The notes beneath the pieces are model-generated. The model saw only the letters and a list, made by a program, of their open reading frames with translations. It was not told the DNA's origin and searched no databases. A program made the position numbers and the translations under genes. A DNA stretch of 40,330 nt from Cytophagaceae bacterium (GTDB lineage Bacteria; Bacteroidota; Bacteroidia; Cytophagales; Spirosomataceae), in assembly GCA_947464595.1 (NCBI GenBank), contig CANHXO010000010.1, positions 1-40,330 of the forward strand, in the 5' to 3' direction. Of this stretch, positions 1 to 9,086 are shown piece by piece (position 1 is the stretch's first letter; every line of letters starts with the position of its first letter).

Positions 1-999
1 TCCTTGGGCCGAGCTTTTGATCTTTTCACCCGCTTTTTGGTCGGTGTAAATTTGCCCTGTCACAAAGAAGAAATCAAAGCAAACTCCATGTAACACAATA
101 CCGATATATAAAATCCATTCACTTTGAATTCCGTCGCCGTATCCGAAACATAAAAAGCGGACAATCCAAGCGACTAGTCCTACCACTAACATTTTTTTAA
201 CCCCTAATCGGATAAAAGCGAGTGGAATTAAGAGCATAAAAATCACCTCTGAAGCCTGACCTAATGACATCTTGTTTTCAACATTCGTCATGTGTGAATC
301 AGTCAGGGATGGATTGGCCATCGCATAATAAAAGGAGAGTGGAATACAGATTAATATGGAAGAAATAAAGAAAATTAAGAAGGAACGATCTTTAAATAAT
401 TTGAGGGCATCTAAGCCAATGATTTGTCCAATGGACGCATTTTTATCCGCTTTCGGGGGTGTGTCAGGAAGAAAGAATGCATAAATTCCCAAGGCAAATG
501 AACTGTACATGGCAATCTGAAATATAGCTACATTGTCACCCAAGGCTAAAAACCCAATGATGTTCGTGACCACAATCCATGCAATCGTGCCGGTCACTCG
601 AATGGCAGGAAACTCCTTTTCTGGGTTTTGCATTTGGTTCATGGCAATGGAATTTGATAAGGCCAAATTAGGAGCAAAACAAAGTGTGTAAGCTAATATG
701 TACCAAAAGAAAATTTCAGGGTCCTTCGTTTGACTCAAGAAATATAAAATAACCCCACCTAAAATATTTAGAAATCCCATCACTTTTTGAGCAGAGAAAA
801 AACGATCAGCGATCAGCCCAACAAAAAATGGGGCAAATATGGCGGCAATTGAAAAAGTGGTGTAAGCATTGCCAACTTGGTCCCCGGTCGCCCCCAGCGT
901 AGTGAGTAAATATTTACTCATTTGACCATACCATGCGCCCCAAGAGAAGAACATCATAAACATCATGGTAATGAGCTGGAATTTTACAGTATTTTTCAT
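1..999 (-). CDS. MFS transporter, nucleoside:H+ symporter (NHS) family, 3' end cut by window edge
   Basis: The frame is open from an ATG at 999 to the left edge, giving 333 residues without the C-terminus. The family usually has about 400-420 residues. The N-terminus reads MKNTVKFQLITMMFMMFFSW and is followed by regularly spaced hydrophobic segments, as in a 12-helix carrier. Family-type stretches include FAPFFVGLIADRFF near the N-terminus and SLGQASEVIFMLLIP then GLVAWIVRFLCFGYGD in the second half, which resemble NupG/XapB-type permeases. It should be an inner-membrane proton symporter for a nucleoside or small polyol/sugar. It is divergent from the DUF3592 gene and myo-inositol oxygenase, so inositol or a related compound is a possible substrate, but that is inference from context only. 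Confidence 0.85.
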   Translation of the reverse strand, partial: MKNTVKFQLITMMFMMFFSWGAWYGQMSKYLLTTLGATGDQVGNAYTTFSIAAIFAPFFVGLIADRFFSAQKVMGFLNILGGVILYFLSQTKDPEIFFWYILAYTLCFAPNLALSNSIAMNQMQNPEKEFPAIRVTGTIAWIVVTNIIGFLALGDNVAIFQIAMYSSFALGIYAFFLPDTPPKADKNASIGQIIGLDALKLFKDRSFLIFFISSILICIPLSFYYAMANPSLTDSHMTNVENKMSLGQASEVIFMLLIPLAFIRLGVKKMLVVGLVAWIVRFLCFGYGDGIQSEWILYIGIVLHGVCFDFFFVTGQIYTDQKAGEKIKSSAQG

Positions 1000-1304
1000 A
1001 ATTACAGGTTTGTTCAAGATCAAAAATACAAATTTGCATGAAATTAAAAATTTTATAAAAATATTTTTTTGGCGAAACTTAATGAAAATCAAAACCTAAA
1101 ATGACTGAATTGTACAATTTTTTATAAAAATTTGTCAAAAATCAAACCATTTTTTTAAAGTCTTGCAAAAATGAGCAAAAAGTGCTTTGATTTCCATCTT
1201 AAACCTTTTTTTACCAGAATTTTTAAAATTTGATTTTAATTTATTTTTATTGTTGCTTTGGCCAAAATTCAGGGTAAATATCGCTGGATGCATGCTAATT
1301 GAAT
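1000..1304. other. AT-rich divergent intergenic region with a 12-bp palindrome
   Basis: About 300 bases without a convincing gene. Open frames here run through poly-A/T and look random. It contains a minus-strand -7 element (1021-1028) and a perfect palindrome AATTGTACAATT at 1108-1119 that could be an operator for a dimeric regulator. No other conserved structure was recognised. Confidence 0.5.
1021..1028 (-). promoter_or_regulatory. Candidate -7 element for the MFS transporter
   Basis: The minus strand reads TATTTTTG, a full match to the Bacteroidota -7 consensus TAnnTTTG, 21 nt before the transporter ATG. No good TTTG is seen 19-21 nt upstream, only T-rich sequence, so this is a moderate to weak call. 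Confidence 0.4.
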
Positions 1305-1775
1305 ATGTTATTAACAGGAGTCTTATTAATTTCAGGTCGGCCAACGGGAGCTTTTCAGGGGTCCATGACTTTATTTTTAAGTCTATTCCTATTGATTGCC
1401 ATCTCATTAATTTTTGTTGGAATTTTCTTGTACAAAAAGAGGTCAAAATGGGTATCTCATTCCATAACAACTTATGGCAAGATTGTTGAGATTTCGAAGC
1501 GTTATGCGCGCGGTGATCATTCGGGGCGTTTCCCTATTTATTTCCCTATCGTTGCTTATCAAGTAAATGGATTAGAATTTAGAAGAGAGGCTGAGCAGGG
1601 AATTGCGAAAAATTGCGAGATTGGTCAGGAAATACCTGTTCGCTATCTTTCTGAAAACCCATATGAAGCATCTTTGAGCGACAATTCTGTCCCCGTATTA
1701 AACCCAACTATATTTTTTGTTCTTGGTTTTTTAATGCTTCTAAGCTCCATTGTTTTGTCTCTGATGACACATTGA
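1305..1775 (+). CDS. DUF3592-like small membrane protein
   Basis: A 156-residue protein with two hydrophobic helices. One is near residues 24-42 (LFLSLFLLIAISLIFVGIFL) and one at the C-terminus (IFFVLGFLMLLSSIVLSL). Between them lies a soluble domain of about 85 residues containing a YGKIVEISKRY strand and a VRYLSENP motif. This topology matches DUF3592 proteins, whose function is unknown. Two starts are possible: ATG 1305, used here, or ATG 1365, which is preceded by an AGGGG and places the first helix at the very N-terminus as is usual in the family. It ends just before the myo-inositol oxygenase gene, but nothing in the sequence links the two functionally. Confidence 0.75.
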   Translation: MLLTGVLLISGRPTGAFQGSMTLFLSLFLLIAISLIFVGIFLYKKRSKWVSHSITTYGKIVEISKRYARGDHSGRFPIYFPIVAYQVNGLEFRREAEQGIAKNCEIGQEIPVRYLSENPYEASLSDNSVPVLNPTIFFVLGFLMLLSSIVLSLMTH

Positions 1776-1778
1776 TTT

Positions 1779-1807
1779 TTTGTTTTTAAAAATCATTTTG
1801 TAATTTG
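1779..1807 (+). promoter_or_regulatory. Weak candidate promoter for myo-inositol oxygenase
   Basis: TTTG at 1779-1782 is followed after 18 nt by TAATTTG at 1801-1807, close to but not exactly the TTTG-N19-TAnnTTTG pattern. A small AT-rich hairpin (TGATTTTT 1773-1780 with AAAAATCA 1788-1795) overlaps it and the preceding stop codon, and may be a weak terminator of the DUF3592 gene. Confidence 0.3.
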
Positions 1808-1826
1808 GTGACTCAAATCAATTCGT

Positions 1827-2654
1827 ATGGAAACTATCGTTAAAGAAAAATCTGAATTTCGTAATTACGAGCAGGGAGATATTACTGCTGCTGTAAAAGA
1901 TCATTATTATAAGATGCGTACGCGCCAGACTTATGATTATGTTCAAAGGATGAAGAAAAAGTATTTGACTTTTGAGCGACCTATGGATTTGTGGGATATG
2001 ATGGATCGTTTAAATGCTTTGATCGATGTGAGTGATCCTGATCTTACTTTACCTAATATTATTCACTTATTGCAATCTGCTGAAGGTATTCGTAAAGATG
2101 GACGTCCAGATTGGATGCAATTAGTTGGGTTAATTCATGATTTAGGAAAAGCCATGTATTTGTTTGGATCTGATGAGGACGGAACAAGTCAAGCAGAGCA
2201 ATGGGGATTAGTCGGTGATGTGTTTGTGGTAGGTTGTAAATTACCTGATACCTGCGTTTATCCTGAATTCAATCAGGGAAATCCAGATATGTTGGTCGAT
2301 CGATATAATTCAGAGTTAGGCATTTATAACCCTGGATGTGGCTTAGACAAGTTAGAACTAGCTTGGGGACATGATGAATATTTATACCAAGTATTGAAAA
2401 ATCATCCAACGAATACCATTCCTGAGGCGGGTATGGCGATGATACGTTTCCATTCATTTTATCCTTGGCACACAGGAGGAAGTTATCAGGCGTTATTGAA
2501 TGAAAAAGATGCGCAATATTTAGATTGGATAAGAGATTTCAATCAATATGATTTATATACTAAGTCGCCCGAAGTACCTAACTTCGAAGAACTTAAGTCT
2601 TATTATGTGCCGATTGCCGAAAAATATTTAGGAAAAGGTCCTATCTATTGGTAG
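1827..2654 (+). CDS. miox: Inositol oxygenase (myo-inositol oxygenase, EC 1.13.99.1)
   Basis: This 275-residue protein is a full-length homologue of animal MIOX, a soluble non-haem di-iron oxygenase that cleaves myo-inositol with O2 to D-glucuronate. All expected HD-domain iron ligands are present: H80, H104 and D105 (in LVGLIHDLGK), H182 (WGHDEYLYQV), H209 (MIRFHSFYPWHTGG) and D242 (YDLYTK). Substrate-site stretches such as AEGIRKD and RYNSELGIYNPGCGLD are also conserved. The length matches the eukaryotic enzyme of about 285 residues, and the ATG at 1827 gives the usual N-terminus. A strong terminator follows, so it ends its transcription unit. Downstream glucuronate genes are not in the window. 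Identification is very secure; the physiological inositol source is unknown. Confidence 0.96.
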   Translation: METIVKEKSEFRNYEQGDITAAVKDHYYKMRTRQTYDYVQRMKKKYLTFERPMDLWDMMDRLNALIDVSDPDLTLPNIIHLLQSAEGIRKDGRPDWMQLVGLIHDLGKAMYLFGSDEDGTSQAEQWGLVGDVFVVGCKLPDTCVYPEFNQGNPDMLVDRYNSELGIYNPGCGLDKLELAWGHDEYLYQVLKNHPTNTIPEAGMAMIRFHSFYPWHTGGSYQALLNEKDAQYLDWIRDFNQYDLYTKSPEVPNFEELKSYYVPIAEKYLGKGPIYW

Positions 2655-2675
2655 GTATTTTAATTGACATCAAAT

Positions 2676-2709
2676 AAAAGGGAGGGCTTCGAATGAAACC
2701 CTCCCTTTT
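2676..2709. terminator. Bidirectional intrinsic terminator (miox / NTF2-like gene)
   Basis: Perfect 11-bp stem AAAAGGGAGGG (2676-2686) with CCCTCCCTTTT (2699-2709) and a 12-nt loop. T runs follow on both strands, so it can stop miox on the plus strand and the convergent secreted-protein gene on the minus strand. Confidence 0.9.
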
Positions 2710-2743
2710 TGTTTAAATTTTATCGCTTGGTTTTTTAATATGC

Positions 2744-3250
2744 TTACCAACCGTCATTCTTTTTCGGTTTGACATTAGCGGAATTCTTTTTCGCCGCTGA
2801 GCTTGCATCCGGAGCAGCTGATCCTTTTAATTGGGCATCTAAATCTACTCGGCTGTAGACCCGACAAACAATTTTCCATTGATCATTTATTTTTAATAAA
2901 CTTAAAAGATCAATGTATTTGAAATCGGCAAATGTTAATTCAACCGTAGCAATTCCGGAGGTTCCCGCATAGGAATATGAAATCAACTTTCCTGTAGCCT
3001 TCACCCCACCTGCAGGCATTTTGCTAATGAACGTTTTTAATGGAGAGTCTTGAACTCTTCCGGTAGATGTATTAAGGTTACGCAACAAAGCACCAGCGTA
3101 AAATGCTTTATTTAAGCTCGCGGAGTCGCCTTTCGTAAATCCGTCAAAATAGGTGTTAATCGTCGATTTAATTGCTTCATCGTCTGTTTGGGCAAAGCTT
3201 GATAAACTTAAGCAAGTCCATGCGAATAAAAATAAGAGGCATTTTTTCAT
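2744..3250 (-). CDS. Secreted NTF2-like (lumazine-binding-like) protein
   Basis: A 168-residue protein with a clear signal peptide (MKKCLLFLFAWTCLSLSSFAQ, cleavage after AQ). An NTF2-like domain of about 115 residues follows, of the putative lumazine-binding type: an N-terminal helix IKSTINTYFDGFTKGD, an AFY segment, then strands including ATVELTFADFKYIDLLSLLKIN and WKIVCRVYSR. The C-terminal 30 residues are low complexity (Ala/Ser/Lys-rich). The function of such single-domain secreted NTF2 proteins is not established. It lies 11 nt after the beta-lactamase-fold gene on the same strand, so the two are probably co-transcribed. Confidence 0.8.
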   Translation of the reverse strand: MKKCLLFLFAWTCLSLSSFAQTDDEAIKSTINTYFDGFTKGDSASLNKAFYAGALLRNLNTSTGRVQDSPLKTFISKMPAGGVKATGKLISYSYAGTSGIATVELTFADFKYIDLLSLLKINDQWKIVCRVYSRVDLDAQLKGSAAPDASSAAKKNSANVKPKKNDGW

Positions 3251-3261
3251 ATTATATTGAA

Positions 3262-4497
3262 TTAGTTTCCGGTCGTAAATTCCAAAGGAAGAGATTCTCC
3301 TTTCATAAATAAATTCGCTTTTTCTGGGTAAAGAATGGATTGAACTATATTGACTTTTGCCAACGAATGTCCAGCCATATTACCCAAAATTATGATCGAT
3401 GAATTATCTTTTGGATTGTGAAGATAGTAATTTTTGAAGCCATGCCACCAACCCGTATGATAGGTAAGCCACTCGCCGTTATCGAGTTGCGTTAGGCGCC
3501 AACCAAATCCATAATTTTTCGGAAGGGTAGTGGGTATCGTATGTTGTGGCGTAAAGGCTTCCTCTAGCGTACTCGATTTGACTAGTTTCTCTTCATTTAA
3601 TGCATTATCCCAAAGATGCAAATCCTCCACGGTGGAGTAAATACCTTTATCTCCAGTTACTCCATCTAAATGATTAAAATCAGAAACGACTGGCCCCCCA
3701 CGCCTAGGTACATATCCAGTGGCTGCAGTTTTTAACATTTCTGGATGCAATGGGTCATAAATAAATGTCTCTTTCATCCCTGCCGGTTCGAAAATATTTT
3801 TCTTCACGTAAGTTCTGAAATTTTCACCCGTTAATTTCTCTACAATATAAGCGAGCAACATGTAATTTGTATTGTTGTAGCTGAAACGGGCATTGGGTCG
3901 ATAATCAATATGGGGTTTTAGGCGAATCATCATTTCGACCACTTTTTGATTGGTGAGCGGAACTTTCTTGTCATACATTTTATCCATATTGTAGGCATAA
4001 TCAGAAAGACCTGATCGATGGGTCAATAAACTACGGATGGTGAGGCTAGAGTCATATGGAAATCCTTGTATGTGTTTATAAATAGGGTCATCATAACCAA
4101 GCAAATTTTTCTCTTTCAATTGCATGATGGCCACGGCAGTAAATTGCTTAGAAACGGATGCCAACTGGAAATGTGTATGGCTCTTGATGGGTGATTTTGT
4201 AAAATAGTTGGCGTAACCAAACGTTTTATTGTAAATAACTTTTCCGTATTGAGAAATTAACACAGCACCGTTGAAACCAGTATTTTGTTGGAGTTTTTTG
4301 AAAAACGTATCTAATTTAATGGACTTTTGCTCGGCAACTTTTGGATCAAATAATTGACTTAAACTGTCATTTTTTTTCTCAACGGTTGATTTGGCGTAAA
4401 AGTAACTTCTGGTTTGGTGGGAACTTGCTAATAAACCGATTAAGATACTGATCGATAAAAAAAGGATTAGTTTAGAACTCTTAGCAATTTTCGGCAT
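3262..4497 (-). CDS. Serine hydrolase of the beta-lactamase / class C (AmpC-EstB) fold
   Basis: A 411-residue protein with an N-terminal hydrophobic segment (residues 10-24, LILFLSISILIGLLA) that is either a signal peptide or a membrane anchor, so it acts in the periplasm or cell envelope. Catalytic motifs are present: S114-V-S-K117 (SxxK), Y207-N-N209 (YxN) and a late HTG in YHTGWWHG in place of KTG. HTG in that position is common in esterases, D-aminopeptidases and other penicillin-recognising hydrolases, so beta-lactam resistance should not be inferred. The substrate may be a peptidoglycan peptide, D-amino acid ester or other ester. It precedes the NTF2-like gene in a likely two-gene operon. 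Confidence 0.88.
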   Translation of the reverse strand: MPKIAKSSKLILFLSISILIGLLASSHQTRSYFYAKSTVEKKNDSLSQLFDPKVAEQKSIKLDTFFKKLQQNTGFNGAVLISQYGKVIYNKTFGYANYFTKSPIKSHTHFQLASVSKQFTAVAIMQLKEKNLLGYDDPIYKHIQGFPYDSSLTIRSLLTHRSGLSDYAYNMDKMYDKKVPLTNQKVVEMMIRLKPHIDYRPNARFSYNNTNYMLLAYIVEKLTGENFRTYVKKNIFEPAGMKETFIYDPLHPEMLKTAATGYVPRRGGPVVSDFNHLDGVTGDKGIYSTVEDLHLWDNALNEEKLVKSSTLEEAFTPQHTIPTTLPKNYGFGWRLTQLDNGEWLTYHTGWWHGFKNYYLHNPKDNSSIIILGNMAGHSLAKVNIVQSILYPEKANLFMKGESLPLEFTTGN

Positions 4498-4625
4498 TAT
4501 TTTATTAGCATAACGTATGAGGCAATTTATTTAAAATAGGTTTTATATCAAACCTTTTAGCTATAAATTCGTGGGAGTTGAATAAATATTTTAAATTTAA
4601 GTTTTTAAGGTATTCCATTCAAATT

Positions 4626-4847
4626 ATGGGAAATTTATTGAAATTATTCTTCTTGGGTTTAATTCGATTGTATCAAGGATTGATATCTCCCTTTCTGCCT
4701 AATGCGTGTCGGTACCAACCAACTTGTTCCGAATATTCGAAACAAGCGTTGATGAAATACGGCTTTTTAAAAGGATTTCGGTTGGCCATACGGCGTATAT
4801 CCAGTTGCCATCCATGGGGGGGCAGCGGCTATGATCCAGTACCTTAA
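4626..4847 (+). CDS. yidD: Membrane protein insertion efficiency factor YidD
   Basis: This 73-residue protein has the YidD signature: a hydrophobic/amphipathic N-terminus ([20 protein letters not shown]), then [34 protein letters not shown] and the end GGSGYDPVP. The family is a small, inner-membrane-associated factor that aids YidC-dependent insertion. The frame stays open upstream to a TTG at 4578, but ATG 4626 gives the normal family length and N-terminus. It stands alone here rather than in the rnpA-yidD-yidC cluster seen in many bacteria, as is common in Bacteroidota. Confidence 0.92.
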   Translation: MGNLLKLFFLGLIRLYQGLISPFLPNACRYQPTCSEYSKQALMKYGFLKGFRLAIRRISSCHPWGGSGYDPVP

Positions 4848-4995
4848 TTTATAGCGGTTAAATAATTTAAATAAATAGGCCACATGCTGCCCTTTGTTCA
4901 CGTTTGAATTTAAACAATGATATCGATCAACAAAAATATAGTATGCTTGCATAATATATTTTTTCTCTGCAAATTTGTTTCAAATAATAAAATTT

Positions 4996-6774
4996 ATGGC
5001 TAAAGAATACGACCGTCGGAATCTCGACTTCCTTTTAAAGGAGGTTTTTGATAGTGCTTCTCTTTGTAAATATCCTCGCTTTGCGGATTACACACCTGAC
5101 ATGTTTGACATGTTATTGGATTCAGCTGATTTAATTGCAGAAAAATATTTGCGTCCCATTTATGTCGATTCGGATCGGAAGGCAGCGGAATTAGTGGATG
5201 GTGTGGTGCAAGTGCATCCAGGAGTTGAGCCGTACATGAAGGAGATGGGCGAGTCCGGAATGATAGGTGTTACATTTGATCTGGAGCATGGTGGTCAGCA
5301 ATTGCCATCATTAATAGGCGGGGCACATGAATTCATTCGGGGTGCGGCGCATAATTCGGTGGTTATGTTTACGGGACTTTCCCATGGTGCGGCACATTTA
5401 ATTGCTTCTTTTGGTTCAAAAGAATTAGCGGATAAATTTGTTCCTAACATGCTTTCGGGAAAATGGGCAGGTACGATGTGTTTAACAGAACCACAAGCAG
5501 GAAGCTCGTTGAACGACGTTACTACATCTGCCAAAGATTTAGGAGATGGAACTTATTCGATTAAAGGTCAAAAAATATTCATTTCAGGAGGAGACAATCA
5601 CTTTTCTGAAAATATCATACACTTAGTTTTGGCTAGATTAGAGGGTGCTCCTGCGGGAACTAAAGGAATTTCCCTTCTTGTCGTGCCTAAAAAGCGCATG
5701 GAAAATGGCCAATTAGTTCAAAATGAAGTGGTTTCTTTAGGGGTTTATCACAAGATGGGCCAAAAAGCGACACCAGCACTTCATCTATCTTTTGGAGATA
5801 AAGCTGCGTCGATTGGATATTTGGTAGGCGAGCCCAATAAAGGTCTTAAGTACATGTTTCAGATGATGAATGAGGCCCGTATTGGAGTTGGTATGGGTGG
5901 GGCTTACATCGCTTCAGCCGCCTATCATTTCTCTAAGCAATATGCAAATGAAAGATCTCAAGGTCGTTTATTGACCAATAAAGATCCAAATACTCCGCCG
6001 ACTTTAATTAAAAATCATCCGGATGTACAGCGTATGTTGTATTTCCAAAAGGCTATTGTCGAAGGATCCATGGGATTGCTTTTCCAATGTTTACTTTGGG
6101 ATGATTTAACTAAGTGTACGGAAGGTGAGGAGCAGGCGGAGGCCCAATTGTTGTTGGATTTAATGACGACTGTTGCAAAAACATATCCAGCTGAAATGGG
6201 AACATTAGCCGTTAACCAAGGACTTCAAGTATTAGGAGGTTATGGATATACGGAAGATTTTCCTTTGGAACAAATGGCGAGAGACGTACGGATCATGTCC
6301 ATTTATGAGGGAACAACCGGAATCCACGGCTTAACTTTGTTGGGCAGAGGCATACCTTCAAACAATGGCCAGGCCCTTCAAACCTTAGGGAAATGGATTG
6401 CTAAAGATATTGAATTAGGAAAATCTTCTGATTTGGTGGCTAAATATGCGGGTATGTTGGAAGCCGAGGTGGCCAATTTGACTAAGGTCACCATGCATAA
6501 ATTGGGCATTGCGATGCAAGGTAAATTTGATATTTATTTGGCTGATTCCACGCTTTATATGGAATTGTTTGGTTTAATTACTGTAGCATGGCAATGGCTA
6601 AAACAAGGAAATGTAGCTGCAGCTGCCATTAAATCAGGTGGATTGAGCGCGGATGAGTTAGCTTTCTATCAGGATAAAATTCACACCATGAAATTTTTCT
6701 TCCATTATGAAGTACCTAAGGCTTTAGGCCTGTCAAAACGATTGATGGACGAAGAGATTTTAACCGTATTTTAA
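4996..6774 (+). CDS. Acyl-CoA dehydrogenase (long ~600-residue, DmdC/FadE-like type)
   Basis: A 592-residue FAD-dependent acyl-CoA dehydrogenase. It has the N-terminal helical domain, the flavin-binding segment MCLTEPQAGSSLNDVTTSA, the KIFISGGDNHFSENI region, the QVLGGYGYTEDFPLEQMARDV motif, and the catalytic base E438 in MSIYEGTTGIHGL. The extra C-terminal domain (about residue 470 on) is characteristic of the roughly 600-residue subgroup that includes 3-methylmercaptopropionyl-CoA dehydrogenase homologues. Substrate chain length cannot be read from sequence, and fatty or branched acyl-CoA oxidation is most likely. ATG 4996 is preferred to a TTG at 4975, because MAKEYDRRNLDFLL is the normal start. 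It is followed after 26 nt by the peptidase gene. Confidence 0.93.
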   Translation: MAKEYDRRNLDFLLKEVFDSASLCKYPRFADYTPDMFDMLLDSADLIAEKYLRPIYVDSDRKAAELVDGVVQVHPGVEPYMKEMGESGMIGVTFDLEHGGQQLPSLIGGAHEFIRGAAHNSVVMFTGLSHGAAHLIASFGSKELADKFVPNMLSGKWAGTMCLTEPQAGSSLNDVTTSAKDLGDGTYSIKGQKIFISGGDNHFSENIIHLVLARLEGAPAGTKGISLLVVPKKRMENGQLVQNEVVSLGVYHKMGQKATPALHLSFGDKAASIGYLVGEPNKGLKYMFQMMNEARIGVGMGGAYIASAAYHFSKQYANERSQGRLLTNKDPNTPPTLIKNHPDVQRMLYFQKAIVEGSMGLLFQCLLWDDLTKCTEGEEQAEAQLLLDLMTTVAKTYPAEMGTLAVNQGLQVLGGYGYTEDFPLEQMARDVRIMSIYEGTTGIHGLTLLGRGIPSNNGQALQTLGKWIAKDIELGKSSDLVAKYAGMLEAEVANLTKVTMHKLGIAMQGKFDIYLADSTLYMELFGLITVAWQWLKQGNVAAAAIKSGGLSADELAFYQDKIHTMKFFFHYEVPKALGLSKRLMDEEILTVF

Positions 6775-6800
6775 TAGATTTGTATTAAAACCCCATTAAA

Positions 6801-8753
6801 ATGTTAAAAAACACATTAGCTATTTTGCTTTTTGCGGCATTCTCAACTTTTGGTCAAACAAAATCGATTTATAATGCCTATGAATTGTTCCATCCTCTTT
6901 GGAATTATGGCCCTAATTCATCAGCCCGTTCTGGATCAGGTATCCCCGGTCCTTCCTATTGGCAAAATTCAGTCGATTATAAAATATCAGCATCTTTGGA
7001 TGAGGAGGCGCGTAAAATATCGGGTGAAGTCGAGATGACCTATAAAAATAATTCCCCTGATAAATTGCCTTTTTTATGGTTGCAATTAGATCAAAATTCC
7101 TTCTCTACTCAATCCCGTGGAGGTAAAACCACTCCAGTTTCAGGTGGAAGATTTGGTAATATAGGCTTTGAGGGTGGGTATCAAATTGAAAGCGTAATGG
7201 TGGATGGGAAAGCCGCTAACTATGTGGTGGAAGATACTCGTATGCAAATTCGATTGGCCCAACCGATGCTTGAAAAAGTGGGTGTAGCCAAAATTAAAAT
7301 CGTTTATTCGTTTAAGTCTCCTACGAATGGCCATGACCGAATGGGAATCCAAGAAACTAAAAATGGGGCTATTTTTACCGTAGCGCAATGGTTTCCTAGA
7401 ATGTGTGTGTACGATGATATAGAAGGTTGGAATGTTTTGCCATATTTAGGTGCAGGAGAATTTTATTTGGAATATGGAAATTTTGAGTATTCCATTAATG
7501 TACCAGCGTCTCATATCGTGGTGGGATCCGGTGAACTTGTTAATCCATCGGAAGTTTATACTGCAGACCAAGTCAAAAAATGGGCTTTGGCGGCTCAATC
7601 TGAAACGACGGTAGTGATAAGATCAGCGGATGAAGTGTTGAATCCCGCTTCAAGGCCATCAAAAGATCGTTTGACTTGGAAATTCAAATGTATGAACGCT
7701 CGTGATGTTGCATTTGCTAGCTCTAAATCATTTATTTTAGATGCTGCAAAAATTAATTTGCCAAGCGGTAAGAAATCCATGGCGGTTTCGGTATATCCCG
7801 TGGAATCTAACGGAAGCAATGCTTGGGGAAGGTCGACAGAATATGTGAAAGCTTCGATTGAATATTATTCAAATTGGCTTTACGAATATACCTATCCGGT
7901 GGCAACTAATGTCGCAGGCATCGTTTCTGGGATGGAATATCCTGGCATTATTTTTTGTGGATATCGGGCTCAAACATCAGGGCTGATGGGTGTTACGGAT
8001 CATGAGTTTGGACATAATTGGTTCCCGATGATAGTAGGATCGAATGAGCGTAAGTTTCCATGGATGGATGAAGGTTTTAACACATTCATTAATTTTTATT
8101 CCATGGATGCCTTTAATAAGGGGGAGTTTAAGAGTCAAAAAATGGATATGCATCAGATTGCGCCGAGAATGTTTAGGGAATATGCTGACCCCATAATGAC
8201 GACTCCAGATGTAATACAACCCATGAATTTAGGTTGGGAAGCTTATAATAAACCAGGCATGGGACTGCGAATTTTACGGGAGAATATTTTAGGTGCGGAT
8301 CGTTTTGATTATGCGTTTAAAAATTACATCAAGCATTGGGCATTCAAACATCCGACTCCCTTAGACTTTTTTAAAGCAATGGAAGATGGAGCTGGCGAGG
8401 ATTTAGGTTGGTTTTGGAAATCTTGGTTTTACGAATTGTGGCGTTTAGATCAGTCGGTTAAAGATGTGGATTACATTGAACAAGATCCAGGGAAAGGCGC
8501 ATTAATTACCATCGAAAATATGGAAAAGATGGCCATGCCGGCTGTGGTCGAAGTGGAATTAGTTAGTGGGGCAAAAGAACGTTTCAATTTTCCTGTGGAA
8601 ATTTGGCAAAGAGGCTATTCTTGGACCTTTAGGACGTCCACCAACCTTCCTATTAAGTCAGTTACGATAGATCCTGACCATGTTTTTCCTGATATCAATG
8701 GTAAAAATAATGTTTGGAGGCCTACGGTATTTCGAGTGCCAAGAGGAAATTAA
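6801..8753 (+). CDS. Secreted M1 family zinc aminopeptidase
   Basis: A 650-residue protein with a signal peptide ([19 protein letters not shown]). An M1-type N-terminal beta domain precedes the gluzincin catalytic domain. Zinc ligands are visible as HEFGH (H401, E402, H405) followed after 18 residues by E424 in MDEGFNTF, the M1 spacing HEXXH-X18-E. The exopeptidase motif GxMEN appears as G-M-E-Y-P (377-381), an Asn-to-Tyr change often seen in secreted Bacteroidota M1 enzymes. The C-terminus ends after a beta-rich region without an obvious T9SS tail. It probably trims peptides outside the inner membrane. It lies 26 nt behind the acyl-CoA dehydrogenase and ends in a strong terminator. Confidence 0.92.
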   Translation: MLKNTLAILLFAAFSTFGQTKSIYNAYELFHPLWNYGPNSSARSGSGIPGPSYWQNSVDYKISASLDEEARKISGEVEMTYKNNSPDKLPFLWLQLDQNSFSTQSRGGKTTPVSGGRFGNIGFEGGYQIESVMVDGKAANYVVEDTRMQIRLAQPMLEKVGVAKIKIVYSFKSPTNGHDRMGIQETKNGAIFTVAQWFPRMCVYDDIEGWNVLPYLGAGEFYLEYGNFEYSINVPASHIVVGSGELVNPSEVYTADQVKKWALAAQSETTVVIRSADEVLNPASRPSKDRLTWKFKCMNARDVAFASSKSFILDAAKINLPSGKKSMAVSVYPVESNGSNAWGRSTEYVKASIEYYSNWLYEYTYPVATNVAGIVSGMEYPGIIFCGYRAQTSGLMGVTDHEFGHNWFPMIVGSNERKFPWMDEGFNTFINFYSMDAFNKGEFKSQKMDMHQIAPRMFREYADPIMTTPDVIQPMNLGWEAYNKPGMGLRILRENILGADRFDYAFKNYIKHWAFKHPTPLDFFKAMEDGAGEDLGWFWKSWFYELWRLDQSVKDVDYIEQDPGKGALITIENMEKMAMPAVVEVELVSGAKERFNFPVEIWQRGYSWTFRTSTNLPIKSVTIDPDHVFPDINGKNNVWRPTVFRVPRGN

Positions 8754-8799
8754 TCCAGCTAGTTTTTTAGTCTTTTTTGTTAAAAAAGAATTAATTCTG

Positions 8800-8841
8800 A
8801 CCGATGCAGCTCAATTTAGATAAGCTGTATCGGTTTTTTTT
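8800..8841 (+). terminator. Intrinsic terminator after the M1 peptidase gene
   Basis: ACCGATGCAGCT (8800-8811) pairs with AGCTGTATCGGT (8823-8834) over 12 positions with one G-U, across an 11-nt loop, and is followed by eight T residues to 8841. Confidence 0.9.
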
Positions 8842-9086
8842 ATGTCATTCGTATTGAAATTTTTCCTGGTATTATTCCAATTTTATTTACCACTTAATCA
8901 GTATTTCCATTGTATTATTTTAATATTGAATAATCTTATTATTTGCCAAAAAGTGCTTTTTTAGAGCCGAAACATATTTTTTTTTCAATTCGATGTTTTT
9001 TTTTGAGTAAAAGCTTAGTTATCTTAGCCGTATTAAAGTCGACGAATTTAACCATTTCGTCGATTTCACAATTTAAAAACCATTTT
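8842..9086 (+). promoter_or_regulatory. susC upstream region with 5'-UTR hairpin and weak promoter
   Basis: About 245 AT-rich bases between the terminator and the susC start hold no convincing gene. A plausible -7 element TATCTTAG lies at 9020-9027, with only T-rich sequence at the -33 position. It would start transcription near 9032. Immediately after that is an 11-bp inverted repeat, 9036-9046 with 9056-9066 (core TCGACGAA/TTCGTCGA, one G-U), with a 9-nt loop, ending 20 nt before the ATG. It could be a stabilising 5' hairpin or a regulator site; there is no T run, so it is not a terminator. Confidence 0.4.

Noticed and set aside
1135-1470. Minus-strand 111-codon open frame over the AT-rich intergenic region and the start of the DUF3592 gene
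   Set aside because: Its composition is what poly-A/T sequence gives by chance (Lys/Asn/Phe/Ile-rich), and it overlaps the better supported DUF3592 gene.
3262-4497. Antibiotic resistance beta-lactamase
   Set aside because: The fold and SxxK/YxN motifs are present, but the third motif is HTG and the context is not a resistance locus. A general serine hydrolase is the safer call.
8943-9086. 48-residue N-terminal extension of SusC starting at a TTG
   Set aside because: It would place a signal peptide 50 residues into the protein and includes the likely promoter and 5'-UTR hairpin.
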